A stretch of DNA of 64,000 bases. Source: Cytobacillus oceanisediminis (GTDB taxonomy: Bacteria; Bacillota; Bacilli; Bacillales; Cytobacillaceae). The position numbers and the translations under genes were made by a program. The notes under the pieces are model-generated. The model was given only the letters and a program-made list of their open reading frames with translations, had not been told where the DNA came from and searched no databases. Of the stretch, positions 52,411 to 61,591 are shown piece after piece (the stretch's first letter is position 1; every line of letters starts with the position of its first letter). Where the stretch lies: contig NZ_CP065511.1 of NCBI RefSeq assembly GCF_022811925.1, forward strand, positions 3,713,501-3,777,500, read 5' to 3'.

Positions 52411-52456
52411 ATATCTATTACTTTACCGAATGATATTCCATTAGTAAAATAGATAT
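52411..52456. promoter_or_regulatory. Inverted repeat in the cysJ-cysL intergenic region
   Basis: Perfect nine-base arms ATATCTATT (52411-52419) and AATAGATAT (52448-52456) separated by 28 bp, between the divergent starts. A LysR-type activation site for the regulator encoded next door is the simplest reading. Confidence 0.5.
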
Positions 52457-52503
52457 TAATTATCGCAGCTATTAATATTACTAATTGTAGAAAGGGTGAT
52501 ATT

Positions 52504-53403
52504 TTGTACTATGATGCGTTAAAAACATTTGTCACATTGGCTGAAGTGAAAAATTTTACGAAGACAGCCGAGCTCCTTCTTATGTCTCAGCCCAGTGTCA
52601 GCCTGCATATCAAAAATCTGGAAAAAGAATTTCAGACCAAACTATTTCAACGCTCTCCAAAATACTTGAAAATTACGCCCAGCGGTGAAATATTATATGA
52701 CCGGGCCAAGCAGATGATTACCATTTACGAGCAAACCAGGCAGGAAATTTTAGAGCAGCAAAACACCATTAAAGGAGATCTGAAAATTGCGGCCAGTTTC
52801 ACTATAGGGGAATACATCCTGCCTCCCCTGCTGCTTGATTTGCAGAATCAGTATCCTGAGCTGAATCTCCAGGTGACGATTGCCAATACGGAGGAAGTTG
52901 TTCAGTCAACACGGTCCCATCATGTGGATATAGGGTTAATAGAGGGCCAGACAAATGAAAGAGAGCTTATCGTGACTCCCTTTTTAGAGGATGAATTATT
53001 TATTGTGACTTCCAACCAGCATCCATTGGTACAAAAAGAAGAAGCAACCATTGCTGACCTTCAAGATCAGGCATGGATCATGAGGGAAAACGGATCAGGG
53101 ACACGTGAGTATTTTAACCATGTAGTCAGATCAAATGGTCTTAAGGTGAAATCACTTTTAACGATCAGCAGCAACCAGGGGATAAAAGAAACACTCATCA
53201 ACGGGCTGGGAATAAGCATTCTTTCTGGAAGCGTCGTTGAAAGGGACGTTAAACAAAATAACCTGTCTATAATCAAGGTGAAAAATCAGGAATTCAAACG
53301 CACTCTTTCCTATGTTCTTTCCCCCATCATGCAGGAAAAAAAGAATGTCAGTATTTTTATCGAAGCACTCGGCGAAAAATGGAAGCACCCTAAGGGAAAA
53401 TAG
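52504..53403 (+). CDS. cysL: LysR family regulator of sulfite reductase (CysL type)
   Basis: 299 residues. HTH at the N-terminus (MYYDALKTFVTLAEVKNFTK TAELLLMSQPSVSLHIKNLE), with a periplasmic-binding-type effector domain after residue 90. Divergent from cysJI, exactly the role of B. subtilis CysL, which activates cysJI. The name rests on context plus general similarity. Start is TTG at 52504, with AAAGGGTGA nearby. Confidence 0.85.
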   Translation: MYYDALKTFVTLAEVKNFTKTAELLLMSQPSVSLHIKNLEKEFQTKLFQRSPKYLKITPSGEILYDRAKQMITIYEQTRQEILEQQNTIKGDLKIAASFTIGEYILPPLLLDLQNQYPELNLQVTIANTEEVVQSTRSHHVDIGLIEGQTNERELIVTPFLEDELFIVTSNQHPLVQKEEATIADLQDQAWIMRENGSGTREYFNHVVRSNGLKVKSLLTISSNQGIKETLINGLGISILSGSVVERDVKQNNLSIIKVKNQEFKRTLSYVLSPIMQEKKNVSIFIEALGEKWKHPKGK

Positions 53404-53523
53404 CCTTTTTTGAACAAGCTTTTTTTCACACTAGTCCCACTTTATTCATATATTATAGTAGCGAGGTGTATAAAATCTGCCCATTTTATTCAAAATAAGG
53501 AAAAAATGGCTGAGGTGAAAAAG

Positions 53524-53733
53524 ATGGGATTATTGAATGCCTTTAATGAATGGCGCGAAAGCAGATATCAAAATCATGTCAATCGCATGAAGGAAGAAAA
53601 TAAGTGTCCTGACTGTTACGGCAGGGGTTTTTCACTCTATCCGGGGAATGAATTCGCTTATCATGCAAACCAATTTGACTGCCAGGGCTGCAATGGAACC
53701 GGACTGTATTCAGAATGGAATAGTTTATCATAA
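53524..53733 (+). CDS. Small DnaJ-type zinc-finger-like protein
   Basis: 69 residues from the ATG at 53524 (GAGGTGA five bases before; upstream in-frame codons have no SD). Two CxxCxGxG elements, CPDCYGRG and CQGCNGTG, form a single zinc site as in the DnaJ Cys-rich domain. A basic helix precedes it (NEWRESRYQNHVNRMKEENK). Probably metal-binding; partner unknown. Terminator follows. Confidence 0.78.
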   Translation: MGLLNAFNEWRESRYQNHVNRMKEENKCPDCYGRGFSLYPGNEFAYHANQFDCQGCNGTGLYSEWNSLS

Positions 53734-53739
53734 TATAAT

Positions 53740-53780
53740 GGCCATGATCCTCATGCTTCTTATGGATCATGGCCTTATTT
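53740..53780. terminator. Bidirectional terminator
   Basis: Eleven-base arms GGCCATGATCC (53740-53750) and GGATCATGGCC (53764-53774), then TTATTTTGG. The convergent M20 gene ends just beyond. Confidence 0.88.
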
Positions 53781-53786
53781 TGGATT

Positions 53787-54965
53787 TTAAGCTAATGCCT
53801 TGTTTGACTCGAATTCTTTTTTAATTTGTTTTAAAAGCTCCTGATTGGTTAACACTTCATACCCCGTAAGAGCCATTGCCTTCGCTCCAAGGATCATGGC
53901 TTCTCTAGCCTGCTCACTCATAGCAGCTTCTCGGAATTCATGTGTGTGGCAGGCATATGCCTCATTGCAGATTTTAATATAAGGATGAATGGAAGGTGCC
54001 GCCTGGCTGACATTCCCCATGTCAAGAGAACCTGACCCGTCCTTCTGTTCCAGAATTTCCTCCTCATTCACACCAAGGGAAATCAGTTCTTTATTGAATG
54101 CTTCTGATAAGGGGCTGTTCGTAACCATATCATCATAAGAGAACTCATAAAATGACCACTTCATTTCGGCACCAGTCTGCAGAGCTGCCCCTTCTGCACA
54201 TTTCTTGACCTTTTCTACAAGTTCATTCACATATTCACGTTTGGCTGCACGAACATAAAATTGGGCAACCGCATAGTCCGGAACCACGTTTGCGGCTTTG
54301 CCCCCTTCCGTGATAATGCCATGGATTCTGACATCAGGTTTGATATGCTGGCGCAGAGCGTTTATACTGCTAAACGTTTGCAGGACAGCGTCCAAAGCAT
54401 TTATTCCCAAATGCGGGCTGGCAGCTGCATGTGCTGATTTCCCAAAAAATTCAAACTGTATGGCATCCATTGCCAGTGATGACCCGCTCTTCACATAATT
54501 GTCAAGGGGATGAACCATGATCGCTGCATCCAAAACATCAAAAATACCCGCTTCGGCCATGGTCACCTTACCGCCCTTCGTCTCCTCTGCCGGCGTGCCA
54601 AAGACAATAACCTTTCCCCCAGTTTCATGAATCACTTTACTTAGTCCTATTCCTGCAGCAATCCCCATCGTGCCGATTAGATTATGACCGCATGCATGCC
54701 CTACTTCAGGCAGTGCATCGTATTCTGACATATACCCAATCACAGGACCTTCTTTCCCGCTGTCATAAGTTGCCGTAAATGCAGTCGGTAAACCGCAGGT
54801 GCCGATTTCTACAGAAAAACCATGCCTTTCAAGCTCCTCTGTCAATACTTTGCATGCCTTGTACTCTTCATGTCCCAGTTCGGGATTCTCACCAATATAA
54901 GTGCTTATTCTATAAAAGTCGTCTTGAAGTTCATCAATTTGTTTAATAATCAGATTCTTTCCCAT
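53787..54965 (-). CDS. M20 family amidohydrolase / metal-dependent peptidase
   Basis: 392 residues. M20D features: metal motif EVGHACGHNLIGTMGIAAG, FGTPAEETKGGKV (catalytic Glu-Glu), AIMVHPLDN, and a dimerisation domain with FFGKSAHAAASPHLGINALD AV. It cleaves an N-acyl-amino-acid or small amide, as in AbgB/HipO-type amidohydrolases; substrate unknown. AGGAGA lies 11 bases before the ATG. Monocistronic. Confidence 0.92.
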   Translation of the reverse strand: MGKNLIIKQIDELQDDFYRISTYIGENPELGHEEYKACKVLTEELERHGFSVEIGTCGLPTAFTATYDSGKEGPVIGYMSEYDALPEVGHACGHNLIGTMGIAAGIGLSKVIHETGGKVIVFGTPAEETKGGKVTMAEAGIFDVLDAAIMVHPLDNYVKSGSSLAMDAIQFEFFGKSAHAAASPHLGINALDAVLQTFSSINALRQHIKPDVRIHGIITEGGKAANVVPDYAVAQFYVRAAKREYVNELVEKVKKCAEGAALQTGAEMKWSFYEFSYDDMVTNSPLSEAFNKELISLGVNEEEILEQKDGSGSLDMGNVSQAAPSIHPYIKICNEAYACHTHEFREAAMSEQAREAMILGAKAMALTGYEVLTNQELLKQIKKEFESNKALA

Positions 54966-55062
54966 GAATTATCTGCTCTCCTAATCCGCAATTCTATATA
55001 TTTATTCATCAATAGTTATAATAATACAATACTATTTTGTTTTCAGCAGGAAAATATGACTT

Positions 55063-55578
55063 CTATTTCGTTATTTTTTCCAGTGGCCGCTCAATGATCA
55101 GCGCATCTTCCCAGTCCTTGCACACATCCACCCAGGCTTTTGCATCTGAATATGTATTAATTTCAGCAGGTGTCAGTTCAATGGCGGAATTGCTGCTTCC
55201 GCATGCAGGGAAAAGGGTCTCGAATCTTTTCATAGATTCATCCAGATATACATCCAGGTCATTTTTCAGTCCAAATGGACACACTCCGCCTACGGCATGG
55301 CCGGTCTGTTCGAGAACTTCCTCCGCTGAAAGCATCCGAGGTTTGAAACCGAACGTTTTCCGGAACTTCTTGTTATCAATTTTGGCATCGCCTGCTGCCA
55401 CCACAAGAATTGCTTCATCCCCATCACCTCTGAAGGAAAGAGTCTTGGCAATTTGTGCAGGGCTGACACCGATTGTTTCAGCAGCCTGTTCCACTGTTGC
55501 GCTTAAAGAATCAAACTCCATTACATCTTGTTCCCGATCCCATTTTTTAAAATGGGTTTTCACACTTTCAATTGACAT
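55063..55578 (-). CDS. YbaK/EbsC-type aminoacyl-tRNA deacylase (YwhH-like)
   Basis: 171 residues with the editing-domain core VEQAAETIGVSPAQIAKTLS F, VVAAGDAKIDNKKFRKTF (the Lys-containing block), GHAVGGVCPFGLKNDLDVYL D and CGSSNSAIELTPAEI. It hydrolyses mischarged aminoacyl-tRNA in trans; B. subtilis YwhH is the nearest namesake by memory. Preceded by AGGGG. Confidence 0.9.
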   Translation of the reverse strand: MSIESVKTHFKKWDREQDVMEFDSLSATVEQAAETIGVSPAQIAKTLSFRGDGDEAILVVAAGDAKIDNKKFRKTFGFKPRMLSAEEVLEQTGHAVGGVCPFGLKNDLDVYLDESMKRFETLFPACGSSNSAIELTPAEINTYSDAKAWVDVCKDWEDALIIERPLEKITK

Positions 55579-55779
55579 TCAAACTCACCCTTCCCCTAAG
55601 TCCATAAAATCTTATATATATTCAATATTTATACTTTATAGTTGTCTATTTTAACATACAATCAGATCATGTCACCGGGATAATTTCTTTTTATCAGAAG
55701 ATTCGCATTTGCTCTTATTGGTTTCTTGCAATAATATAAATTTATATATTGAAACCACAGATTTAAAGAAGGATTATGT

Positions 55780-56892
55780 ATGAAACAGACTATTCCATAT
55801 AAATTTATAGGAGGAAGAATTGCCAAAACCGGACTGGCTGTTTTTATAACAGCTTTTATTTGCCATATGCTGGATTGGCCAGCCATGTTTGCTGTGATTA
55901 CGGCCATCGTTACAATTGAGCCCACTGTTGCGGACTCCATTCGGAAAGCATATGTCAGGTTTCCGGCGGCAGCTATTGGTGCGGGATTTGCTGTATTATT
56001 TACGTTCATTTTCGGGGACAGCCCGTACAGTTATGCTTCCGTATCGCTTACGACAATCATTGTCTGCCATAAGCTTAAACTTCATGATGGAATGCTGGTG
56101 GCTACATTGACGGGTGTCGCTATGATCTCAACGGTACAGGACCATTATCTGTCCTCTTTTTTCATTCGATTGGGGACAACCACAATCGGTATTGTCGTTT
56201 CTACAGCAGTTAACTTTTTTGTCATGCCGCCCAATTACTCCAAATCAATTATAAAAAATATACATGCGCTTTACAGACGATCCGGTGACATTTTACACAA
56301 AAGAGGCCTTGAAATTTTTAATTCACAGGGATCTGATGGCACTGTCCGTTCTGATTTTCAAAGACTTATTAAAGATATCGATAAAACGGAAACTTTATGC
56401 CATTATCAAAAAGCTGAATATAGGTATCACCGATTTAGCCGTGAGGATATGCGCAACTTTCATTATGAATATAAAAAACTGACTATTTTAAGGCAGATTA
56501 CCTATCACGTGGGAAACTTGATCTTTCTGCCGACTGGCCTGCCGGAGCTGGAGGAGGACAGGAAAAAGGCTGCCGTTGCTGTTCTTGATGATATAAAAGA
56601 CAGCCTATATGACCCGGGATTTCTTATTTCAGAAAGCCATCATAAAAAAATCAGCGAAGTAACACAGTGGTTTATTGAGCAAAAACAGCTGAACCCTGCG
56701 GGCGGTTTAAAACCGCGCACACACCACCATGTCCAGCCTGAAACAGCCATTCTATATGAGATTCTCTCTATCCATGACTTAATTGAGGAATTGAATCAAA
56801 TTCAGACTATGGAAATTAAGCACCGGAAGCTTTTAAAAGTCCCCCTTGAAGCAGGTGCCCATAAAAGGCGGGGAGCAGGCATGAATGAATAA
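55780..56892 (+). CDS. Aromatic acid exporter family protein (ArAE_1/FUSC)
   Basis: 370 residues. About five hydrophobic helices in the first 160 residues (TGLAVFITAFICHMLDWPAM FAVITAIVTIEPTVADSIRK, the family opening), followed by a soluble helical C-terminal domain. Exports aromatic acids or similar compounds in the family. AAGGA seven bases before the ATG. Divergent from the deacylase gene. Confidence 0.88.
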   Translation: MKQTIPYKFIGGRIAKTGLAVFITAFICHMLDWPAMFAVITAIVTIEPTVADSIRKAYVRFPAAAIGAGFAVLFTFIFGDSPYSYASVSLTTIIVCHKLKLHDGMLVATLTGVAMISTVQDHYLSSFFIRLGTTTIGIVVSTAVNFFVMPPNYSKSIIKNIHALYRRSGDILHKRGLEIFNSQGSDGTVRSDFQRLIKDIDKTETLCHYQKAEYRYHRFSREDMRNFHYEYKKLTILRQITYHVGNLIFLPTGLPELEEDRKKAAVAVLDDIKDSLYDPGFLISESHHKKISEVTQWFIEQKQLNPAGGLKPRTHHHVQPETAILYEILSIHDLIEELNQIQTMEIKHRKLLKVPLEAGAHKRRGAGMNE

Positions 56893-56895
56893 ATG

Positions 56896-56928
56896 AAGAC
56901 CGGGAATTCAAATCCCCGGTCTTTTCTT
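56896..56928. terminator. Bidirectional terminator
   Basis: AAGACCGGG (56896-56904) and CCCGGTCTT (56915-56923) followed by TTCTTTC. The opposing SDR gene ends nearby. Confidence 0.85.
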
Positions 56929-56931
56929 TCG

Positions 56932-57993
56932 TTAGGAAGGTATACTCGCTTTATCGAGCAAATATCCTGCTATTATTCTTGTTAATACATCACGGTCCAT
57001 TTGCAGCATGGGAACCCCTGCAGCTGCAAGCAGCTTTTCCGTATTGTCTGATGGGAAATCAATGGTCCGCTGGAAATAACTGTGGAAAATGCTCATTGAA
57101 TCATGAAAAGCCTTTTCTTCATTTGTCATTTCTGCAGATGATCCAGGGACACACATCTCCAATTGCGGAAAATCCAGTACCTCTTTTACTATTTCATATA
57201 CATCTGATTGCAGAGGCGGGTTAGGGTTTGTAATATTGTATATCCCGCCATTTTCTGCATGAATCAAGGCGGCATCCAATGTATCTATAACATAATTCAC
57301 TGGCACAAAATTCTGGGCAACTTCAGGATCCAAATAGATTCTGCAGCTTTGGCTGTCTTGTCTTCGCTTGGCCCGTTTTTTTAAGATCTTGATGCCTTTT
57401 AGAAATCCATATAAGCCGAAGTTTGTATCCGCTTCACCTGTTCTGGAATCACCGATGATAATACCGGGACGGAGAATAACAATATCAAGTTTATCCCGGA
57501 ATGTATATACTAGGTGTTCTGCCTCGCATTTGGAAGCTTCATAGGGATTTACAAAACGCCTGTCCGCAGAGTAAAGAGCCTCCGTCCCCAAAATCTCTGT
57601 CCCAACCGTATAGGCGGTACTGATATATAAAACTTTTGGACAATTTATTTCCAAAGCAAGATTCAGAACATTTTCTGTTCCTCCCACATTCACTTTAAAA
57701 GTCGTATCCCGATCCTTTTCATCAAATGATAGAAGTGCTGCACTATGGTATAAGGCATCCATCTTTCCTTTTAAGGAATTCACAAGTTCTCTATTTAATC
57801 CAAGATGCTCTTCTGTAACATCGCCTTCCAATATATGAATCTGCCTGGAAAAATCGCTTCCTTCGCCTTGCATGAAGGCATCCAGCCGCTTTCTGCTCCT
57901 GACTAATAAATAAAGTTCATGCCCCTGTTCCAAAAGCTTTAATGAAAGCTTTTTCCCTAAAAAACCGTTTGCACCTGTAATTAGTATATTCAA
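56932..57993 (-). CDS. SDR-family NAD(P)-dependent reductase/epimerase (thioester-reductase-like)
   Basis: 353 residues. Rossmann opening NILITGANGFLGKKLSLKLL, GDVTEEHLGL, the STAYTVG active-site Ser/Thr region and YEASKCEAEHLV (Tyr and Lys of YxxxK), RPGIIIGDSRTGEADTNFGL. The layout resembles thioester reductase/fatty-acyl reductase-like epimerases. TTG start with an AAAGG farther upstream than usual. Substrate unknown. Confidence 0.88.
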   Translation of the reverse strand: MNILITGANGFLGKKLSLKLLEQGHELYLLVRSRKRLDAFMQGEGSDFSRQIHILEGDVTEEHLGLNRELVNSLKGKMDALYHSAALLSFDEKDRDTTFKVNVGGTENVLNLALEINCPKVLYISTAYTVGTEILGTEALYSADRRFVNPYEASKCEAEHLVYTFRDKLDIVILRPGIIIGDSRTGEADTNFGLYGFLKGIKILKKRAKRRQDSQSCRIYLDPEVAQNFVPVNYVIDTLDAALIHAENGGIYNITNPNPPLQSDVYEIVKEVLDFPQLEMCVPGSSAEMTNEEKAFHDSMSIFHSYFQRTIDFPSDNTEKLLAAAGVPMLQMDRDVLTRIIAGYLLDKASIPS

Positions 57994-58110
57994 AGAAGAA
58001 TCGCAACCTTTCTATCTAACATCCCTGTAAAAACTTTAGCGGGAAATGCATTTAAAAGCAATGGAAATACATTCACCTGAATTGGTTCTGCATGTTCATA
58101 AATAACAGAA

Positions 58111-58140
58111 GCGCCTGGTTTTTCCCCAGGCGCCTTTTTT
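58111..58140 (+). terminator. Terminator-like hairpin
   Basis: GCGCCTGG (58111-58118) pairs with CCAGGCGC (58126-58133), followed by six Ts on +. No + strand gene precedes it closely; the minus-strand Fe-S gene ends at its edge. Confidence 0.6.
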
Positions 58141-58906
58141 AGGATAAGTATTTTTGTTTTCTCTCATTCTTTTCATCCCTGTCGCATACTCCCTGAAAAG
58201 GACAGGCTGGACACTCATTCATATTGTACAAATCCGAAAACTGCTTTGTGTCTTCAAGAAGCGTCTTCATCATCTGCAGATAGTTTAATCCCGCTTCAAG
58301 GCTATCTTTATTTGGATTGAAAACATGCCTTTCACCATCCATTAATGTCACGACCTCAATTCTGGCCGGCCTTATACCAAATACCTTTTCTGAAAAAACC
58401 ACAGTTAAATGACAATAAAGCTCAAGCATTTGCTCGTCAGCATCCACCAGAAATTTCTTCACTATAAAAGAATCCTGCTGCCATTCCGCGACATCGAAAG
58501 TTAAAGAAAGATCTACATTCAGCTCTTTAAGATTCATTTTAAACCTTTCATACAAAAACAGCGGCTGAGCTATTTCAGATTCACTGCTTAAGTTTCTCAT
58601 TAAACCATCTGTTACGGCTGCAGCAGCCATATAATATTGGAGCTGGGTATCAAACATGCGCAGCTCCAGCCTTTCCCAATATTGATCGATCAGCATCAGA
58701 ACATTTGCAGGGGTCCGATGGCTTTGCGGCAGCTGAAAATAGGATGAAACGACTTTATTGATAATATGCTGAATGGCCTGACGCCAGCCAAGAGGATGTT
58801 TTTTCTTTTCAATATGTGTGTAATAAAATTTATAAGGGCACCGGATAAAGTCCGTTAGATTCTGGTCAGTCATTGTGCGGACGGATACTTGAGGGTTTTT
58901 GATCAA
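58139..58906 (-). CDS. Fe-S protein of the Cas4/AddB (PD-(D/E)XK) type lacking the nuclease residues
   Basis: 255 residues. Cys23 (FIRCPYKFYYTHIEKKKHPL) and the C-terminal trio Cys232/235/241 (ECPACPFQGVC) reproduce the C...CxxCx5C iron-sulfur staple of AddB, Cas4 and related PD-(D/E)XK proteins, and the first motif matches their SxLxxFxxCPxxFYY opening. The region where D and ExK should lie reads LTFDVAEWQQDSFIVKKFLV DADEQMLELYC: the acidic residue before Lys is replaced, so catalysis is probably lost. TTG start at 58906 with AAGGAGG seven bases upstream. A perfect Fur box lies 65 bp upstream, suggesting iron-responsive control. Confidence 0.65.
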   Translation of the reverse strand: MIKNPQVSVRTMTDQNLTDFIRCPYKFYYTHIEKKKHPLGWRQAIQHIINKVVSSYFQLPQSHRTPANVLMLIDQYWERLELRMFDTQLQYYMAAAAVTDGLMRNLSSESEIAQPLFLYERFKMNLKELNVDLSLTFDVAEWQQDSFIVKKFLVDADEQMLELYCHLTVVFSEKVFGIRPARIEVVTLMDGERHVFNPNKDSLEAGLNYLQMMKTLLEDTKQFSDLYNMNECPACPFQGVCDRDEKNERKQKYLS

Positions 58907-58971
58907 CTCCTCGCCTCCTTAAATCAAAACTATGTATGAATGAAAACAATTATCATCTAGCTTTATTTTAA

Positions 58972-58988
58972 TTGATAATGATTATCAA
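58972..58988. promoter_or_regulatory. Fur box
   Basis: TTGATAATGATTATCAA is a perfect 17-bp palindrome (7-1-7 type, ATAATNATTAT core). On the minus strand it overlaps a -35-like TTGATA/TTGATT and precedes the Fe-S gene, so Fur would repress that gene when iron is plentiful. Confidence 0.8.
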
Positions 58989-59015
58989 AATCAACATGTT
59001 TTAAAAAATAAATAA

Positions 59016-59041
59016 AAAAACACCTCCAGTTTGAAGGCGTC
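59016..59041 (-). terminator. Weak terminator of the Mga-like regulator gene
   Basis: On the minus strand GACGCCTTC and GAGGTGTT pair with some G-U pairs around AAACTG and run into seven Ts. Confidence 0.5.
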
Positions 59042-59044
59042 TCC

Positions 59045-60559
59045 TTATTTGTATGGCTCATCCTGCTTTTCATAGGGATAGATCACCTCTTTGTCCAGGT
59101 CCATTTGTTTTAGAAAATGATCATGTATGAATTGTCTGATTTCCATAAGCTCTGAACCTGTCGGAAATGCAGAAACATTTATGGCTGGCAGGTCCCCTAT
59201 CAGCTTGGATGAATGATTCAAATCGGTTGAAATGACCAGATCGAACTCTTCATATTCTGAAATTAAATCGATGCTTGATGAATCAAGCGTTGATATAGAA
59301 AGCTGTTTGCCAAAATGATATTTTAGCACTTCCCTAATATAATCCTTTTCATAATATGTCCGGCACACAAGCGCAGCCTGTATTACATGCCTATTCCTCC
59401 TTCGCAGAATAGCAGCCTGGAGAAGTGTAAAGATTTCAAGAACATCCAGCTTTTTAAAAATAAGAGGGACTTTAGAGAATGTTTTGAATCCCAGGTCCTC
59501 TATCGTTTTGAAAAGTGGATTAGTCTCATAATATGGCAGGTATTGTATCATTGAGCTATGGAGTGTTTCGGTATTTAATTCTTTTTCAAGATAAATTCTC
59601 TTAAATGTCTGGTAAATGTGAAATAAAAAGATATCATCATCTGTTAAATTGAAGCCAGCTATATTGGAAAGGTTTTCTAAGTAGACAGAAAAAGGGTGCT
59701 CCCTTTCGCCTATCCTCCTCGTGCGGAGATAACGCAGATGCTGCGATCTATTCGTCGGCCTTTCCTCACTCATTAAATAAATGGCAAAGAATAGTATTTC
59801 CTGGAGCTGTGTTTCCCTGGATGGAATTTTGGCTTTAGCCATATAGTGCACTAATTCTTTAGCCGCGAGGAAAAATTTACTTTCCTTATACGCATCCACC
59901 AAAGTTTTTGGAAACGAAACAAAATAGCCCATAGACATACGCAAATTTGAAATATATAAAATCATTTTGAGGCGTTGAATAGCTCCTGTCCGGAGAGTCA
60001 TCGAATAGCTCGAGGTCAGCTCCATCAATGCCGACTGAAAATCCCCGGAATGCAGCCAATCCTTCTCAGCATCCGGTTTAAAGCTCATTAAATCTAAGTA
60101 TTGCATGATAAAACGCCTGATATTTCTTTCATCTCCGACTACTTTGAAAGGACTCGAAGTTAATGTAAGCTGTGATTCCTTCAAAACCTCCTGAAGCTTT
60201 TCAATGTGGCGGTATGCGGTTGAACGGCTTACATGCACTTCATTGGATATCAGAGAAATGTCTATTCCATCGCTTAATAAAATCAGCTTTAACGTATGGA
60301 AATAAGTATTCTTATCGCGAATTTCTCTCAAAATGCTTTCCAGAGTGCCGCTTTCAGGCTTTCTCAGCCTAACGCCAAAAGTCTCATGCTTTTCCAGCTT
60401 CCAATCCTCCGGCAGAATCGTCTCCAGGAATTCCAAATCACGCCATATCGTGCTTTTTGAAAAACCTGTTCGTTCTGCCAGTTGAGCTAAACTGATCCAT
60501 TTATTTTCACTGAGCAAATGAAAGATTAAATCTGAGTAGCGTTTATAAAACCGGTTCAT
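59045..60559 (-). CDS. Mga/AtxA-like multi-domain transcriptional regulator
   Basis: 504 residues. Two N-terminal winged HTH units (LLSENKWISLAQLAERTGFS KSTIWRDL and DISLISNEVHVSRSTAYRHI EKLQ), a middle all-helical PRD-like region (roughly 180-390), and a C-terminal EIIB-like domain (QAALVCRTYYEKDYIREVLK YHFGKQLSISTLDSSSIDLI). This is the Mga/AtxA/AcpA architecture, in which PRD histidines may be phosphorylated by the PTS to tune activity. Target genes unknown; no toxin or capsule genes are in this window. AGGTGAT just before the ATG. Confidence 0.82.
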   Translation of the reverse strand: MNRFYKRYSDLIFHLLSENKWISLAQLAERTGFSKSTIWRDLEFLETILPEDWKLEKHETFGVRLRKPESGTLESILREIRDKNTYFHTLKLILLSDGIDISLISNEVHVSRSTAYRHIEKLQEVLKESQLTLTSSPFKVVGDERNIRRFIMQYLDLMSFKPDAEKDWLHSGDFQSALMELTSSYSMTLRTGAIQRLKMILYISNLRMSMGYFVSFPKTLVDAYKESKFFLAAKELVHYMAKAKIPSRETQLQEILFFAIYLMSEERPTNRSQHLRYLRTRRIGEREHPFSVYLENLSNIAGFNLTDDDIFLFHIYQTFKRIYLEKELNTETLHSSMIQYLPYYETNPLFKTIEDLGFKTFSKVPLIFKKLDVLEIFTLLQAAILRRRNRHVIQAALVCRTYYEKDYIREVLKYHFGKQLSISTLDSSSIDLISEYEEFDLVISTDLNHSSKLIGDLPAINVSAFPTGSELMEIRQFIHDHFLKQMDLDKEVIYPYEKQDEPYK

Positions 60560-60644
60560 TTTATCACCTATCTTTTCAAGCTCTTCAAAGTTATCTTTTC
60601 TATTACCGTCTTTGCTTACTCATCCTTTACTGCTATCTCAACGT

Positions 60645-60676
60645 AAAAAAAGGCATGTTCAGGAGAACATGCCTTT
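60645..60676 (-). terminator. Terminator of the DegU-like gene
   Basis: Twelve-base arms AAAGGCATGTTC (60649-60660) and GAACATGCCTTT (60665-60676), with a T run on the minus strand. Confidence 0.9.
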
Positions 60677-60711
60677 AAAGTAAAGGGTGAATTTCGAATT
60701 ACACATTGGTT

Positions 60712-61392
60712 CTAACCGATTCTGACCCAGCCCTTTTTGATGGCGAGAAGGACTGCCTGTGTCCGATCATGAACTTTTATCTTTCTCAAAATGCTGCTTA
60801 CATGATTTTTAACCGTTTTATCGCTAATAAAAAGCGCTTTACTGATGCCAGTATTGCTATTCCCATCTGCCAGCAGCTGAAGCACCTCGCATTCGCGGCG
60901 AGTCAATATATGCAGTGGACGCTGATAATTCTGACTTGACGCATGATTGCTGCCTGAATTTAATTCTGTAAGCCTTTTGTATTCCTTTATAATATTTTGC
61001 GTAACCTTGGGATCCAGATAACTGCCTCCACTGGCAACAATCCTGATCGCTTCGATTAGCCCTTTTGCACCAATATCTTTAAGCAGGTATCCGGCTGCAC
61101 CATTCTGGAGCACCCTCGTGACATAATTCTCATCATCATAAAAAGATAAAATAATGACTTTGCTTTTTGATTTGTTTTCATTCAGCTTATCCGTTGCTTT
61201 GATGCCATTCATATTAGGCATATCGATATCCATAATCATAACGTCAGGCTTATAATTCTTATCAATTATGAGAGCATCACGGCCATCTTCCCCTTCAGCA
61301 ACTACTTCAAGGTCCTCTTCCATTTCCAGTATCCGTTTGACCCCTTCTCTGAAGAGCTTATGATCATCTACAATCGCAATTTTTAGCGCCAT
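60712..61392 (-). CDS. NarL/LuxR-family response regulator, DegU-like, without a neighbouring kinase
   Basis: 226 residues from the ATG at 61392 ([23 protein letters not shown]). Receiver with phospho-acceptor Asp in [16 protein letters not shown] and Lys in GYLLKDIG, then a GerE/LuxR HTH ([40 protein letters not shown]). Very DegU-like in length and sequence. No DegS-type kinase flanks it, so it may be a second DegU-like orphan or use a distant kinase. Confidence 0.9.
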   Translation of the reverse strand: MALKIAIVDDHKLFREGVKRILEMEEDLEVVAEGEDGRDALIIDKNYKPDVMIMDIDMPNMNGIKATDKLNENKSKSKVIILSFYDDENYVTRVLQNGAAGYLLKDIGAKGLIEAIRIVASGGSYLDPKVTQNIIKEYKRLTELNSGSNHASSQNYQRPLHILTRRECEVLQLLADGNSNTGISKALFISDKTVKNHVSSILRKIKVHDRTQAVLLAIKKGWVRIG

Positions 61393-61591
61393 TTCCCTGT
61401 TCACCTGCTCGGATGTATTCTGAACCAATAAAATCTACCAAACCTATTTTACAAAAGTTTTTTCAAAGAATAGTTCCAAATATGAGGCTTGGTGTTTCAT
61501 TATAGAAATTTGCTGGATGCCCCCAGACGTCCATCAAATAATCTGAATTTTATGTTATGATCGAAATACTATAAGGAAGGAGTATGTGGAC

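Noticed and set aside
58139..58906. Fe-S protein considered as Cas4 of a CRISPR system
   Set aside because: No CRISPR array or other cas genes in the window, and the catalytic ExK is missing.
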